A DNA stretch of 5,018 nucleotides, from assembly GCA_964385465.1 (NCBI GenBank), contig CAYLPJ010000129.1, forward strand, positions 1 to 5,018, read 5' to 3'. Below, one piece after another: positions 1 through 4,296 of the stretch (positions are counted from its first letter, which is position 1; each line of letters starts with the position of its first letter). Source of the DNA: CAYLPJ01 sp964385465 (GTDB lineage Bacteria > Planctomycetota > Phycisphaerae > SM23-33). The notes beneath the pieces were generated by a model that worked only from the letters and a program-made list of their open reading frames with translations, was not told the DNA's origin and did not search any database. The position numbers and the translations under genes are program-made.

Positions 1-345
1 CATCTGCTTGGCGACCGCCTTGGCCCTGTCGTTGCGGCCGCGCGACCGGAAAAAACCGATCAGTTCCTCGTAGAACGCCTTCTGGGCGGCCAGCAGCGTC
101 TGGCCGTCGAAGGCGGCGCGGACGTCATCCTCGCTGACCCTGTGCGTCTCGAACTGCCTCTCCAGCAGGCAGCAGAGCACTTCGCCGAGCAGCATCTCGT
201 CGGTGCCGAGGCGCGTCAGCAGCGGCGGATCGCCCGCCTCCGGCTGGAGCAGGTCGATGTCCAGCTTGCCCTTGACGGCCATGGCCGTGCCGAGCGTCAG
301 CGAGAGCGTCCAGGTCCGGCCCGCAGTGTCAGTGAAGGTCTTCAT
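1..345 (-). CDS. Probable tail assembly chaperone (5' part, continues off the window)
   Basis: This frame was read directly from the minus strand. It starts at ATG 345 and stays open for 115 codons to base 1. The protein begins MKTFTDTAGRTWTLSLTLGT. It has an N-terminal beta segment, then 'KGKLDIDLLQ' (residues 25-34), a helical region 'LLGEVLCCLLERQFE' (52-66), 'VSEDDVRAAFDG' (70-81) and 'AQKAFYEELIGFFRSRGRND' (87-106). Its size, alpha-helical content and position right after the tail tube gene fit the chaperone that loads the tape measure protein. The GGAGGT at 353-358, 7 bases upstream, is excellent. Codons 98-99 (TTT TTC) form a slippery heptamer with the base before, and the -1 frame is open to the window edge, supporting the role. 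The function is inferred from position and this signal, since these chaperones are poorly conserved. Confidence 0.6.
   Translation of the reverse strand, partial: MKTFTDTAGRTWTLSLTLGTAMAVKGKLDIDLLQPEAGDPPLLTRLGTDEMLLGEVLCCLLERQFETHRVSEDDVRAAFDGQTLLAAQKAFYEELIGFFRSRGRNDRAKAVAKQM
11..55 (-). promoter_or_regulatory. Candidate programmed -1 frameshift signal (slippery heptamer plus stem-loop)
   Basis: On the minus strand, T TTT TTC (bases 55-49) is in the zero frame of the chaperone-like gene as X XXY YYZ. The six-T run stands out in this GC-rich DNA, where TTC would be the expected Phe codon. After a 7-base spacer (48-42) comes GCGGCCGC (41-34), a 15-base loop (33-19), then GCGGTCGC (18-11). 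This gives an 8-bp stem with one G-U pair. The -1 frame has no stop in the 16 codons to the window edge. The arrangement matches known -1 signals, and this locus is where tailed phages commonly use one. GC-rich stems also arise by chance, so function is not proven. Confidence 0.5.
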
Positions 346-426
346 TCAGAGCACCTCCGTGTGCTTCGTCGGGTTGACAGAATGGGGAATCACGAGTGAC
401 GTTCGACGGCCCATGCCAGAAGACAT
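346..426 (-). CDS. Possible 26-residue micro-ORF between tail tube and chaperone genes
   Basis: The open frame runs from ATG at 426 to TGA at 346-348 and encodes 26 residues, beginning MSSGMGRRTS and ending KHTEVL. It fits exactly into the gap. Its ATG overlaps the tail-tube stop as TGATG, it has GGAGGT at 433-438 six bases upstream, and its own stop touches the next ATG. However, its codons are less GC-biased at the third position than the neighbours (8 of 26 end in A or T). No domain is visible. It may be a real micro-protein, a coupling device, or a chance frame. The GGAGGT also encodes part of the tail tube C-terminus. Confidence 0.3.
   Translation of the reverse strand: MSSGMGRRTSLVIPHSVNPTKHTEVL
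353..358 (-). promoter_or_regulatory. Shine-Dalgarno site for the chaperone-like gene
   Basis: GGAGGT lies 7 bases upstream of the ATG at 345. It fixes this start for a gene that would otherwise be hard to place, since the coding frame runs off the window. Confidence 0.8.
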
Positions 427-863
427 CAGGCCACCTCCACCCACTGGTCGAACGTGGCGAGCTTGGCGGTCACACTGACCGTCACGCCCTCCTCGAGCGG
501 TTCGCTGCGGCTGAAGTTGGTGATCGAGAAGTCGCCCAGCGGCCCTTCGGTGCCGGAGGCGTCGGACGCTCCGGTCAGCACGGCCAGGCGGATGGTCGCC
601 GAGGTAAGGAACGCGGTCTTGACCGCGTCGAAGCCGTCGTCGCCCGGCTTCCAGAGCATCTCGAACTCGGACGTGCACTCGCGGAGCGTCGGGGCGGTCG
701 CCCGCCAGCCCTGGTTGGCGCGGGTGGTCACGTCGGCCTCGCCCGCCTCGAGGTTGAGCGTGACGTCCTTGACGTTGCCCATCTCGGTCAGGCTGGCCAG
801 GTCCGAGCCGGCCGGCCCCTGGTAAATCTTGGCGTTCATGCCCAACAGGAATTCCTGCGACAT
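426..863 (-). CDS. Major tail (tail tube) protein
   Basis: This 145-residue protein resembles major tail tube proteins of long-tailed phages. 'MGNVKDVTLNLEAGEADVTT' (residues 28-47) leads into 'RANQGWRATAPTLRECTSEF' (48-67), a pattern like the 'vt.k.....w......t..d.e' strand pair of tube proteins. 'GDFSITNFSRSEPLEEG' (110-126) precedes the final strands 'VTVSVTAKLA' (127-136). It polymerises as stacked hexameric rings to form the tail tube. This gene has the strongest ribosome site in the window, AAGGAG at 872-877 with 8 bases of spacing, and the longest upstream gap (36 bases). Both fit a highly expressed structural protein. The next genes, a micro-ORF and a chaperone-like gene, follow directly. 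A siphovirus-type tail is most likely because I see no contractile sheath gene, though one could lie outside the window. Confidence 0.78.
   Translation of the reverse strand: MSQEFLLGMNAKIYQGPAGSDLASLTEMGNVKDVTLNLEAGEADVTTRANQGWRATAPTLRECTSEFEMLWKPGDDGFDAVKTAFLTSATIRLAVLTGASDASGTEGPLGDFSITNFSRSEPLEEGVTVSVTAKLATFDQWVEVA
433..438 (-). promoter_or_regulatory. Possible Shine-Dalgarno site for the 26-codon micro-ORF
   Basis: GGAGGT six bases before the ATG at 426 also encodes the C-terminal Glu-Val of the tail tube protein. It could drive re-initiation at the TGATG overlap, or be only a consequence of the protein sequence. Confidence 0.4.
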
Positions 864-899
864 TGATCGATCTCCTTATCGAACGCGGTTCGACGTTGC

Positions 900-1328
900 T
901 CACCGCAGGCTGTCTCGCCACATGGCGGGCAGCTTGGGTTGTTCCTTCTCGAAGGCCGGCTGCATGAACGGCCTGGCCCGCACCATTGCCCGTTTGCGCT
1001 TGCCTCGATGCTCCAGCCTGGTGGTCCCGCCGTACTCCAGCAGGCTCGGGGCCTCGCCGCGTCCCTTCCGGGTCAGCCGCGCCGGGCCGATGACCACGCT
1101 GCGCCGGGCCGGCTCGTAGCCGAACCAGATGAACCGCTTGAGCAGCCCCGCGTGACTGCTCGGCGGCGAACCGGGCGAGGAGGGTTTCTTGCGTCTGCGG
1201 ATGCTGCTCCGCGCCGTCCGCCGCACGAACGCACCGAACTTCGAGAGCACCCGCCGCGCGGAGGCGTCCACGGCCCGGCGGACCTTCCTGGTGTCGAAGA
1301 ACAGCTGCGTCATCTCGAAGCGGATCAT
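900..1328 (-). CDS. HK97 gp10-like minor tail / tail-completion protein
   Basis: This 142-residue, very basic protein matches the HK97-gp10-like family. It has an N-terminal helical region (residues 12-41), 'GSPPSSHAGLLKRFI' (53-67), which corresponds to the family's 'G.PP..h.G.L...i' stretch, and 'SVVIGP' (77-82). It also has 'SLLEYGGT' (95-102) and the C-terminal 'RARPFMQPAFEKE' (117-129), which matches 'pRPFm.PAl'. These proteins lie between neck and tail-tube genes and act in head-tail joining or tail completion. The ATG at 1328 is 9 bases after the previous stop. An in-frame ATG at 1313 would remove five residues. Neither has a clear Shine-Dalgarno sequence, so the start is uncertain and translation may be coupled. 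The arginine/lysine richness (for example RRRKK at 44-48) suggests contact with DNA or acidic surfaces. Confidence 0.8.
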   Translation of the reverse strand: MIRFEMTQLFFDTRKVRRAVDASARRVLSKFGAFVRRTARSSIRRRKKPSSPGSPPSSHAGLLKRFIWFGYEPARRSVVIGPARLTRKGRGEAPSLLEYGGTTRLEHRGKRKRAMVRARPFMQPAFEKEQPKLPAMWRDSLR

Positions 1329-1337
1329 CCGTGTCTG

Positions 1338-1607
1338 CTATTCGGCGCGAGCGGGCCCGGCCGGCTCGGCCGCCCCGTCAGGGGCCCCAAGGGCCTCGAG
1401 CTCGGCGAGCTTGGCGGCCAGGTCTTCGCGCTCGGCCCGGAGCCGCGCGGTCTCCGCCTGCTGGGCGGTCAGGCGGCGGTCGAGGTTGGCGACGATGCGA
1501 CGCAGGGCGTCGACGTCCACTTCCTGCTGCCGCGCGTGGACCTCGCGGATGACAAGCCGCCTGCCCTCGGCGGTGTCGATGATCTCGGTGGTGACTTGCC
1601 TTGCCAT
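1338..1607 (-). CDS. Small coiled-coil protein of unknown function
   Basis: I do not recognise this 89-residue protein. Residues 1-27 are beta-like ('VTTEIIDTAEGRRLVIREVHA'-type alternation). Residues about 28-73 are a strong coiled coil with leucines and small residues in heptad spacing ('LRRIVANLDRRLTAQQAETA' and 'LRAEREDLAAKLAELEAL'). The last 16 residues are an Ala/Pro/Gly-rich flexible tail. No membrane segment is seen, so it is unlikely to be a holin. Start is ATG at 1607, with AGGAG at 1617-1621 and 9 bases of spacing. It lies between the glycosyltransferase and the gp10-like gene, with gaps of 23 and 9 bases. A scaffold, chaperone or minor tail role would be plausible but cannot be shown from sequence. 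Confidence 0.7.
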   Translation of the reverse strand: MARQVTTEIIDTAEGRRLVIREVHARQQEVDVDALRRIVANLDRRLTAQQAETARLRAEREDLAAKLAELEALGAPDGAAEPAGPARAE

Positions 1608-1630
1608 GGATGCGATCTCCTATCTGCGGC

Positions 1631-2170
1631 CTATTGGCAAAAACGCTTGCCGCCGTGCCCGCACCAACCGGCGCGGGCGATGGTGAAGCCGGCCTGCTTG
1701 ACCTTGTTGGCGAAGTAGGCGCACTCGCAGTGCGTCAGGGCCGTGCCATCGGGGGCGTGGCCGAAGGCGAACCACGGGGGCTCGACCTTCTCGAACACCG
1801 GCCGGCGGACCCGCACGAGCCCCATGTGGATGGCCGTCGGGTCGGCCCACGTCTCCATGTGCGGGACGGGGTACTCGCAGCCCACCACGTCCGCGTCGGC
1901 GGCGAGGAAAGGCATGGCCGCCGGGCCGGGGCGCATGTCGCGGTCCATGAGGATGAAGTCCGTGACCTCCGGCGGGCTCTTCAGCGCCAGCTCGCGGACG
2001 GACAGGTTCCGCGCCGCGGTGAGGTCGGTGGCGCACAGCGCCAGGACGTTGGCCGGCGGCAGGATGTTGTAGAGCCACGCCGCGGCCTCCCACGTGATCG
2101 CGTGGTCGGGCCAGGTCAGCACGATGGCTCGGGTTCTCGACGGGTCGATGTTCAGCTTGAGCTTGTCCAT
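1631..2170 (-). CDS. Small GT-A-fold glycosyltransferase-like protein
   Basis: This 179-residue protein has the landmarks of a GT-A sugar transferase. 'LTAARNLSVREL' (residues 50-61) resembles the nucleotide-sugar-side 'aRN' helix. 'DFILMDRDMRPGP' (71-83) has a DxD-type metal site at D76 and D78 at the end of a hydrophobic strand. 'ADVVGCEYP' (93-101) follows as the next strand. 'THCECAYFANKVKQAGFTI' (146-164) sits where related enzymes have the catalytic 'gED..F' helix, and 'GHGG' (171-174) corresponds to the C-terminal 'gH' motif. The acidic dyad is reduced to C148-E149-C150. It is shorter than typical family-2 enzymes, and the first beta strands look abbreviated. It begins 12 bases after the fibre stop, with a moderate AAGGGA at 2179-2184. 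The substrate is unknown: fibre, capsid or host surface glycan. No membrane segment or signal peptide is seen. Confidence 0.65.
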   Translation of the reverse strand: MDKLKLNIDPSRTRAIVLTWPDHAITWEAAAWLYNILPPANVLALCATDLTAARNLSVRELALKSPPEVTDFILMDRDMRPGPAAMPFLAADADVVGCEYPVPHMETWADPTAIHMGLVRVRRPVFEKVEPPWFAFGHAPDGTALTHCECAYFANKVKQAGFTIARAGWCGHGGKRFCQ

Positions 2171-2182
2171 GGATGGTGTCCC

Positions 2183-3319
2183 TTACGCCGAGCCGTCGGC
2201 GTTGATGTAGTACCAGGAGCCGTTGCAGTAGAACTCCAGCCGCGAGCAGGAACTGCACCAGCGGAGCCCGCCGTTGGCCGAGCTGCTGTAGCACGTCGGG
2301 ACGGTCAGCGGCGTGCACAGCGCCCAGAGCAGATAGGACGAATAGCTGCACACGTACGCGGGGCGGTACGAGCACGAGTCCCAGTACAGTTCGCCGTCGT
2401 CGTTCCAGGGGATCGAGGTCGGCAGCGGATTGGTCATCAGCCCGATCTCGTTGCCGCCGCAGTAGACCTCCGGCCGGTCGTAGCTGGAGTCCCACCAGAG
2501 CTCGCCGTCGCAGGACCAGTTGTGGTAGTCGGGCAGATAGAACGCGTCCCCGAGCTGGTAGCCGCCCCCGCCCGATTCCAGGCAGTCGATCCGCGAGCAG
2601 TTGCTGGAGACCCAACTGCCCAGATCCCCGATACAACTCCACGCGCTGTCCATGCTGCCGCACAGGTCCCCGATGCAACTCCAGGCCCCGCACAGGCTGC
2701 TGTCGAGATCGCCGATGCAGCTCCACGCGCCGCCGAGGCTGCTGCACAGGTCGCTGATCTCGTCGTACGTGGCCAGGCAGTAGGTCGAACCGCTGCAATA
2801 GAACGCGGGCCGGTACATGCCCGTGTCCCACCACAGCTCTCCGTCCCGGCAGTAGGCGTGGCTCTCGGGCAGGTGGAAGTCGGTCCCCAGCAGGTAGCCC
2901 GTTTCGGTGATGCTCTGCCACGAGCCGTTGTAGACCTGGAGGACGCAGGCCGAGCAGCAGTACCGCAGCCCGCCGGCCTCGCCGACCCCGCAGCCGGGCC
3001 GGACCACGAACCCGGCCGTCCCGCACGTGCGGACCTTGCCGGTGAAGTCGAAGGGGTAGCCCAGCTTCGCGCCGCCGATCTGCCCGTCGCTGATGTGCAT
3101 GCCGAAGACCTGCCCGGCCCCGATGTGGGCGGCGACGATGGCGCTGTCGGCGATGTGGACCGTCTGGACGGCCCCGGCGTCGATCTTCATGTCGGTGACG
3201 GCACCGTTGGCGAGCTTGCACGTGGTGACTGCGCCGTCGCAGAGATCGACCGCGACGATGCTGCCGTCGGCCAGCTCGGCCGAGCCGATCACACCGGTTG
3301 CGATGCCCCAGTAGCCCAT
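2183..3319 (-). CDS. Modular, cysteine-rich tail-fibre-like protein
   Basis: This 378-residue protein is almost certainly a phage fibre or receptor-contact protein. Residues 12-86 are seven 10-residue repeats plus a partial one, of type 'xxxxLADGAV', typical of phage fibre shafts. Residues 116-134 ('GGLRYCCSACVLQVYNGSW') and 350-369 ('GGLRWCSSCSRLEFYCNGSW') are two copies of a GLRY...NGSW fibre module. Three 'DGELWWDxxxxRPxxYC' modules begin at residues 159, 271 and 308. Residues 188-243 are four 14-residue heptad repeats with I/L/L/A at the core positions, a likely trimeric coiled coil. It has 27 cysteines, and lysine occurs only at 35, 45, 85 and 95. There is no signal peptide. I chose the ATG at 3319 because it forms TGATG with the upstream stop and sits 9 bases from a GGAGG. 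An in-frame GTG at 3325 or 3322 would add one or two residues. Whether it is a side fibre, tail tip or head fibre cannot be told. Confidence 0.82.
   Translation of the reverse strand: MGYWGIATGVIGSAELADGSIVAVDLCDGAVTTCKLANGAVTDMKIDAGAVQTVHIADSAIVAAHIGAGQVFGMHISDGQIGGAKLGYPFDFTGKVRTCGTAGFVVRPGCGVGEAGGLRYCCSACVLQVYNGSWQSITETGYLLGTDFHLPESHAYCRDGELWWDTGMYRPAFYCSGSTYCLATYDEISDLCSSLGGAWSCIGDLDSSLCGAWSCIGDLCGSMDSAWSCIGDLGSWVSSNCSRIDCLESGGGGYQLGDAFYLPDYHNWSCDGELWWDSSYDRPEVYCGGNEIGLMTNPLPTSIPWNDDGELYWDSCSYRPAYVCSYSSYLLWALCTPLTVPTCYSSSANGGLRWCSSCSRLEFYCNGSWYYINADGSA
2456..2845 (-). repeat. Duplicated DGELWWD fibre module (copies 1 and 2)
   Basis: Residues 144-175 and 256-287 of the fibre are two related copies of about 32 residues, offset by exactly 112 residues. 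Each has a leading 'LGxxFxLPxxH' segment and then 'DGELWWDxxxxRPxxYC'. A third, shorter copy begins at residue 308 ('DGELYWDSCSYRPAYVC', outside these coordinates). The coordinates given span the DGELWWD cores of copies 1 and 2 and include the coiled-coil repeat between them. Codons differ at many third positions between copies, so this is not a recent duplication. Confidence 0.7.
2591..2758 (-). repeat. 14-residue (42-base) coiled-coil repeats in the fibre
   Basis: Four tandem 42-base repeats encode fibre residues 188-243: ISDLCSSLGGAWSC, IGDLDSSLCGAWSC, IGDLCGSMDSAWSC and IGDLGSWVSSNCSR. A further partial unit begins at I244. Each unit is two heptads, with I and L/M/V at a positions and L and A (N in the last) at d positions. 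The DNA copies are visibly similar on the plus strand ('cgatgcaactcca', 'cgatgcagctcca', 'cgatacaactcca'). This points to tandem duplication followed by divergence. It probably forms a short trimeric coiled-coil segment between two DGELWWD modules. Confidence 0.85.
3062..3286 (-). repeat. 10-residue (30-base) fibre-shaft repeats
   Basis: Seven tandem repeats encode residues 12-81 of the fibre protein, followed by a partial repeat at 82-86. The units read GSAELADGSI, VAVDLCDGAV, TTCKLANGAV, TDMKIDAGAV, QTVHIADSAI, VAAHIGAGQV and FGMHISDGQI. The period is exactly 10 residues. The conserved features are an L/I at unit position 5, a small or acidic pair with Gly near 7-8, and V/I at position 10. 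Repeats of this type are common in phage fibre shafts and probably form a beta-stranded trimeric stalk. The units differ at the DNA level, so the array is old rather than recently expanded. Confidence 0.85.
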
Positions 3320-3573
3320 CACCACGTCCCTCCCACGAAGACGATCTTGTCGCCGACCGTGCCCTTGAACTGGACCTCCGCCAGGTTGATCGAGCGGAAG
3401 GGATTGCTCTGGCCGGGCTTGAAGTGAACCACGCTGGCGTTGGAGCCCTTGACTTCCACGTCGGCGGCGTTGCCGGGCGGCGTCATCAACTCCCCGCTGG
3501 CCACCATGCCCGTGTCGGAGAGCTTCTGGAAGCTCGCCGTCACGTCTTTCTCGATGAGGATGCTGTTGTTCAT
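3319..3573 (-). CDS. Small beta-rich protein of unknown function, coupled to the fibre gene
   Basis: I do not recognise this 84-residue protein. It has a short N-terminal 'NNSILIEKDV' strand-like segment, a Gly/Pro loop (residues 27-37, 'GELMTPPGNAA'), and several alternating hydrophobic strands: 'ADVEVKGSNASVVHF' (37-51), 'INLAEVQFKG' (62-71) and 'DKIVFVGGTW' (75-84). It has no signal peptide, no membrane segment and no cysteine, in contrast to the neighbouring fibre. Its TGA stop shares a base with the ATG of the fibre gene (TGATG at 3317-3321), so the two are probably co-translated. A minor structural, fibre-base or fibre-chaperone role is possible but is only inferred from coupling. The ATG at 3573 follows two AGGAAGG copies (3576-3582 and 3587-3593), with spacings of 2 and 13 bases, neither ideal. 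Confidence 0.7.
   Translation of the reverse strand: MNNSILIEKDVTASFQKLSDTGMVASGELMTPPGNAADVEVKGSNASVVHFKPGQSNPFRSINLAEVQFKGTVGDKIVFVGGTW
3329..3333 (-). promoter_or_regulatory. Shine-Dalgarno site deciding the fibre start
   Basis: GGAGG lies 9 bases before ATG 3319, 6 before GTG 3322 and 3 before GTG 3325. The spacing and the TGATG overlap favour the ATG. Confidence 0.6.
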
Positions 3574-3594
3574 GGCCTTCCTACCGCCTTCCTG

Positions 3595-4032
3595 CTACCT
3601 CAGCGCCCGGAACGTCAGCGTCAGGACGCTGGTGAATACGCGCTGCTCCGCCAGGTGCTCGGGCGCGTAGACCGGTTCGTTGACGAGGCTCACCCAGGCG
3701 GCGAAGGGGGCTGTGCTCAGCGGGCGGCGACGCAGGTAATCGGCGATCTGATCCACCAACGCGCCCAGCGTCGCGACCTCCGTGTCCAGGTCCTTGCCGC
3801 ATTTCCTCTGGATGCCGATGTCCACGGCGATCTCGTACTGGCTGGCCGCCCGCGTCGCGCCGGTGATCTCGACGCGCTTGGGCACCACGGTCACCTTCAA
3901 CTCCGCCAGGTCGGCGAGTTCGAACTCCGGCAGCACCCGCCGCACGGCCGTGAAGGCCGGCTCGAACGTGCCCGGCGGGGCCGCGTTCAACTCGGCCGCC
4001 ACGGCGTCCGCGATGTCGATGACCAGGCTCAT
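3595..4032 (-). CDS. Probable tail-terminator-like neck/minor tail protein
   Basis: This 145-residue protein has the alpha/beta pattern of phage tail-terminator and neck proteins. An N-terminal helix (residues 4-17, 'VIDIADAVAAELN') is followed by beta strands 'LKVTVVPKRVEI' (45-56) and 'QYEIAVDIGIQRK' (65-77). A long helix (83-101, 'LVDQIADYL') and C-terminal strands 'EQRVFTSVLTLTFRAL' (129-144) complete it. Terminators form a hexameric ring that ends tail-tube growth and joins the tail to the neck. The ATG at 4032 is 3 bases after the preceding TAA and has only a weak GGGG-type ribosome site, so it probably depends on coupling. The gene lies just upstream of a fibre island instead of directly before the tail-tube gene, which is a slightly unusual order. 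Assignment is by fold pattern and context. Confidence 0.55.
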   Translation of the reverse strand: MSLVIDIADAVAAELNAAPPGTFEPAFTAVRRVLPEFELADLAELKVTVVPKRVEITGATRAASQYEIAVDIGIQRKCGKDLDTEVATLGALVDQIADYLRRRPLSTAPFAAWVSLVNEPVYAPEHLAEQRVFTSVLTLTFRALR

Positions 4033-4035
4033 GCG

Positions 4036-4275
4036 TTACCCCGCGATCAAGCTCACGATGCCCGATGCCGCCGCCGTGATGACCGCGCCCAGAGTCAGCC
4101 AGATGAGCTTGGACTGACGCTTGGCGTCCTGCTCCAGGCGGTCCAGCCGAAGCTGGATGCCGGGCCTGCCGTTGCCGCGGACGGCGTCATCGAGCCGATC
4201 CAGCTTGCGGTGGATTTCCTCGAACTCGCCCTCGCAGGCGGCCCGAAAATCACTGCTGATGGTCGTTTCGCTCAC
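4036..4275 (-). CDS. Small coiled-coil protein with C-terminal membrane anchor, holin/XhlA-like
   Basis: This is a 79-residue protein. Residues 15-53 form a charged helical region with heptad-like leucines ('LDRLDDAV', 'LRLDRLEQDAK') broken by a 'RGNGRPGI' turn (33-40). Residues about 58-78 are one hydrophobic segment ('IWLTLGAVITAAASGIVSLI'), so the protein is probably a tail-anchored membrane protein. This layout matches phage XhlA/holin-like accessory proteins, which act in the inner membrane during lysis. The usual location for such genes is near the endolysin, not between neck genes, so the function is tentative. Start is GTG at 4275, with AGGAG at 4283-4287 and 7 bases of spacing. The TAA is 3 bases before the next ATG. 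It could instead be a membrane-tethered assembly or superinfection-exclusion factor. Confidence 0.6.
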   Translation of the reverse strand: MSETTISSDFRAACEGEFEEIHRKLDRLDDAVRGNGRPGIQLRLDRLEQDAKRQSKLIWLTLGAVITAAASGIVSLIAG

Positions 4276-4296
4276 GTGTCCGCTCCTGGCCTTCAG

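Noticed and set aside
34..41. GCGGCCGC palindrome as an operator or attachment site
   Set aside because: It lies inside coding sequence and is better explained as the 5' arm of the stem after the slippery heptamer, or as GC-rich chance.
374..403. TTGACA on the plus strand as a promoter -35 box
   Set aside because: No TATAAT-like box follows at a suitable distance, it points against all genes, and it lies in the micro-ORF gap.
346..921. A 191-codon minus-strand frame over the tail tube gene
   Set aside because: It is Arg/Gly-rich shadow coding of the tail tube protein. Only its last 26 codons, outside the tail tube gene, are kept as a possible micro-ORF.
1620..3221. A 533-codon open frame on the minus strand in another frame
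   Set aside because: It overlaps both the fibre and glycosyltransferase genes. Its Arg/Pro/Gly/His-rich translation has no domain, unlike the recognisable fibre modules in the chosen frame.
2183..3319. Diversity-generating retroelement target as the cause of the odd Cys/Ser/Tyr content
   Set aside because: The unusual residues are spread over the whole protein, and third codon positions also differ between modules, unlike adenine-only mutation. No reverse transcriptase or template repeat is in the window. A search for a matching template in flanking DNA would settle it.
1601..3427. A 608-codon open frame on the plus strand
   Set aside because: It is antisense to the fibre, glycosyltransferase and coiled-coil genes. 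Its repetitive protein only mirrors the fibre repeats, and GC-rich DNA has few stops. All neighbouring genes are on the minus strand.
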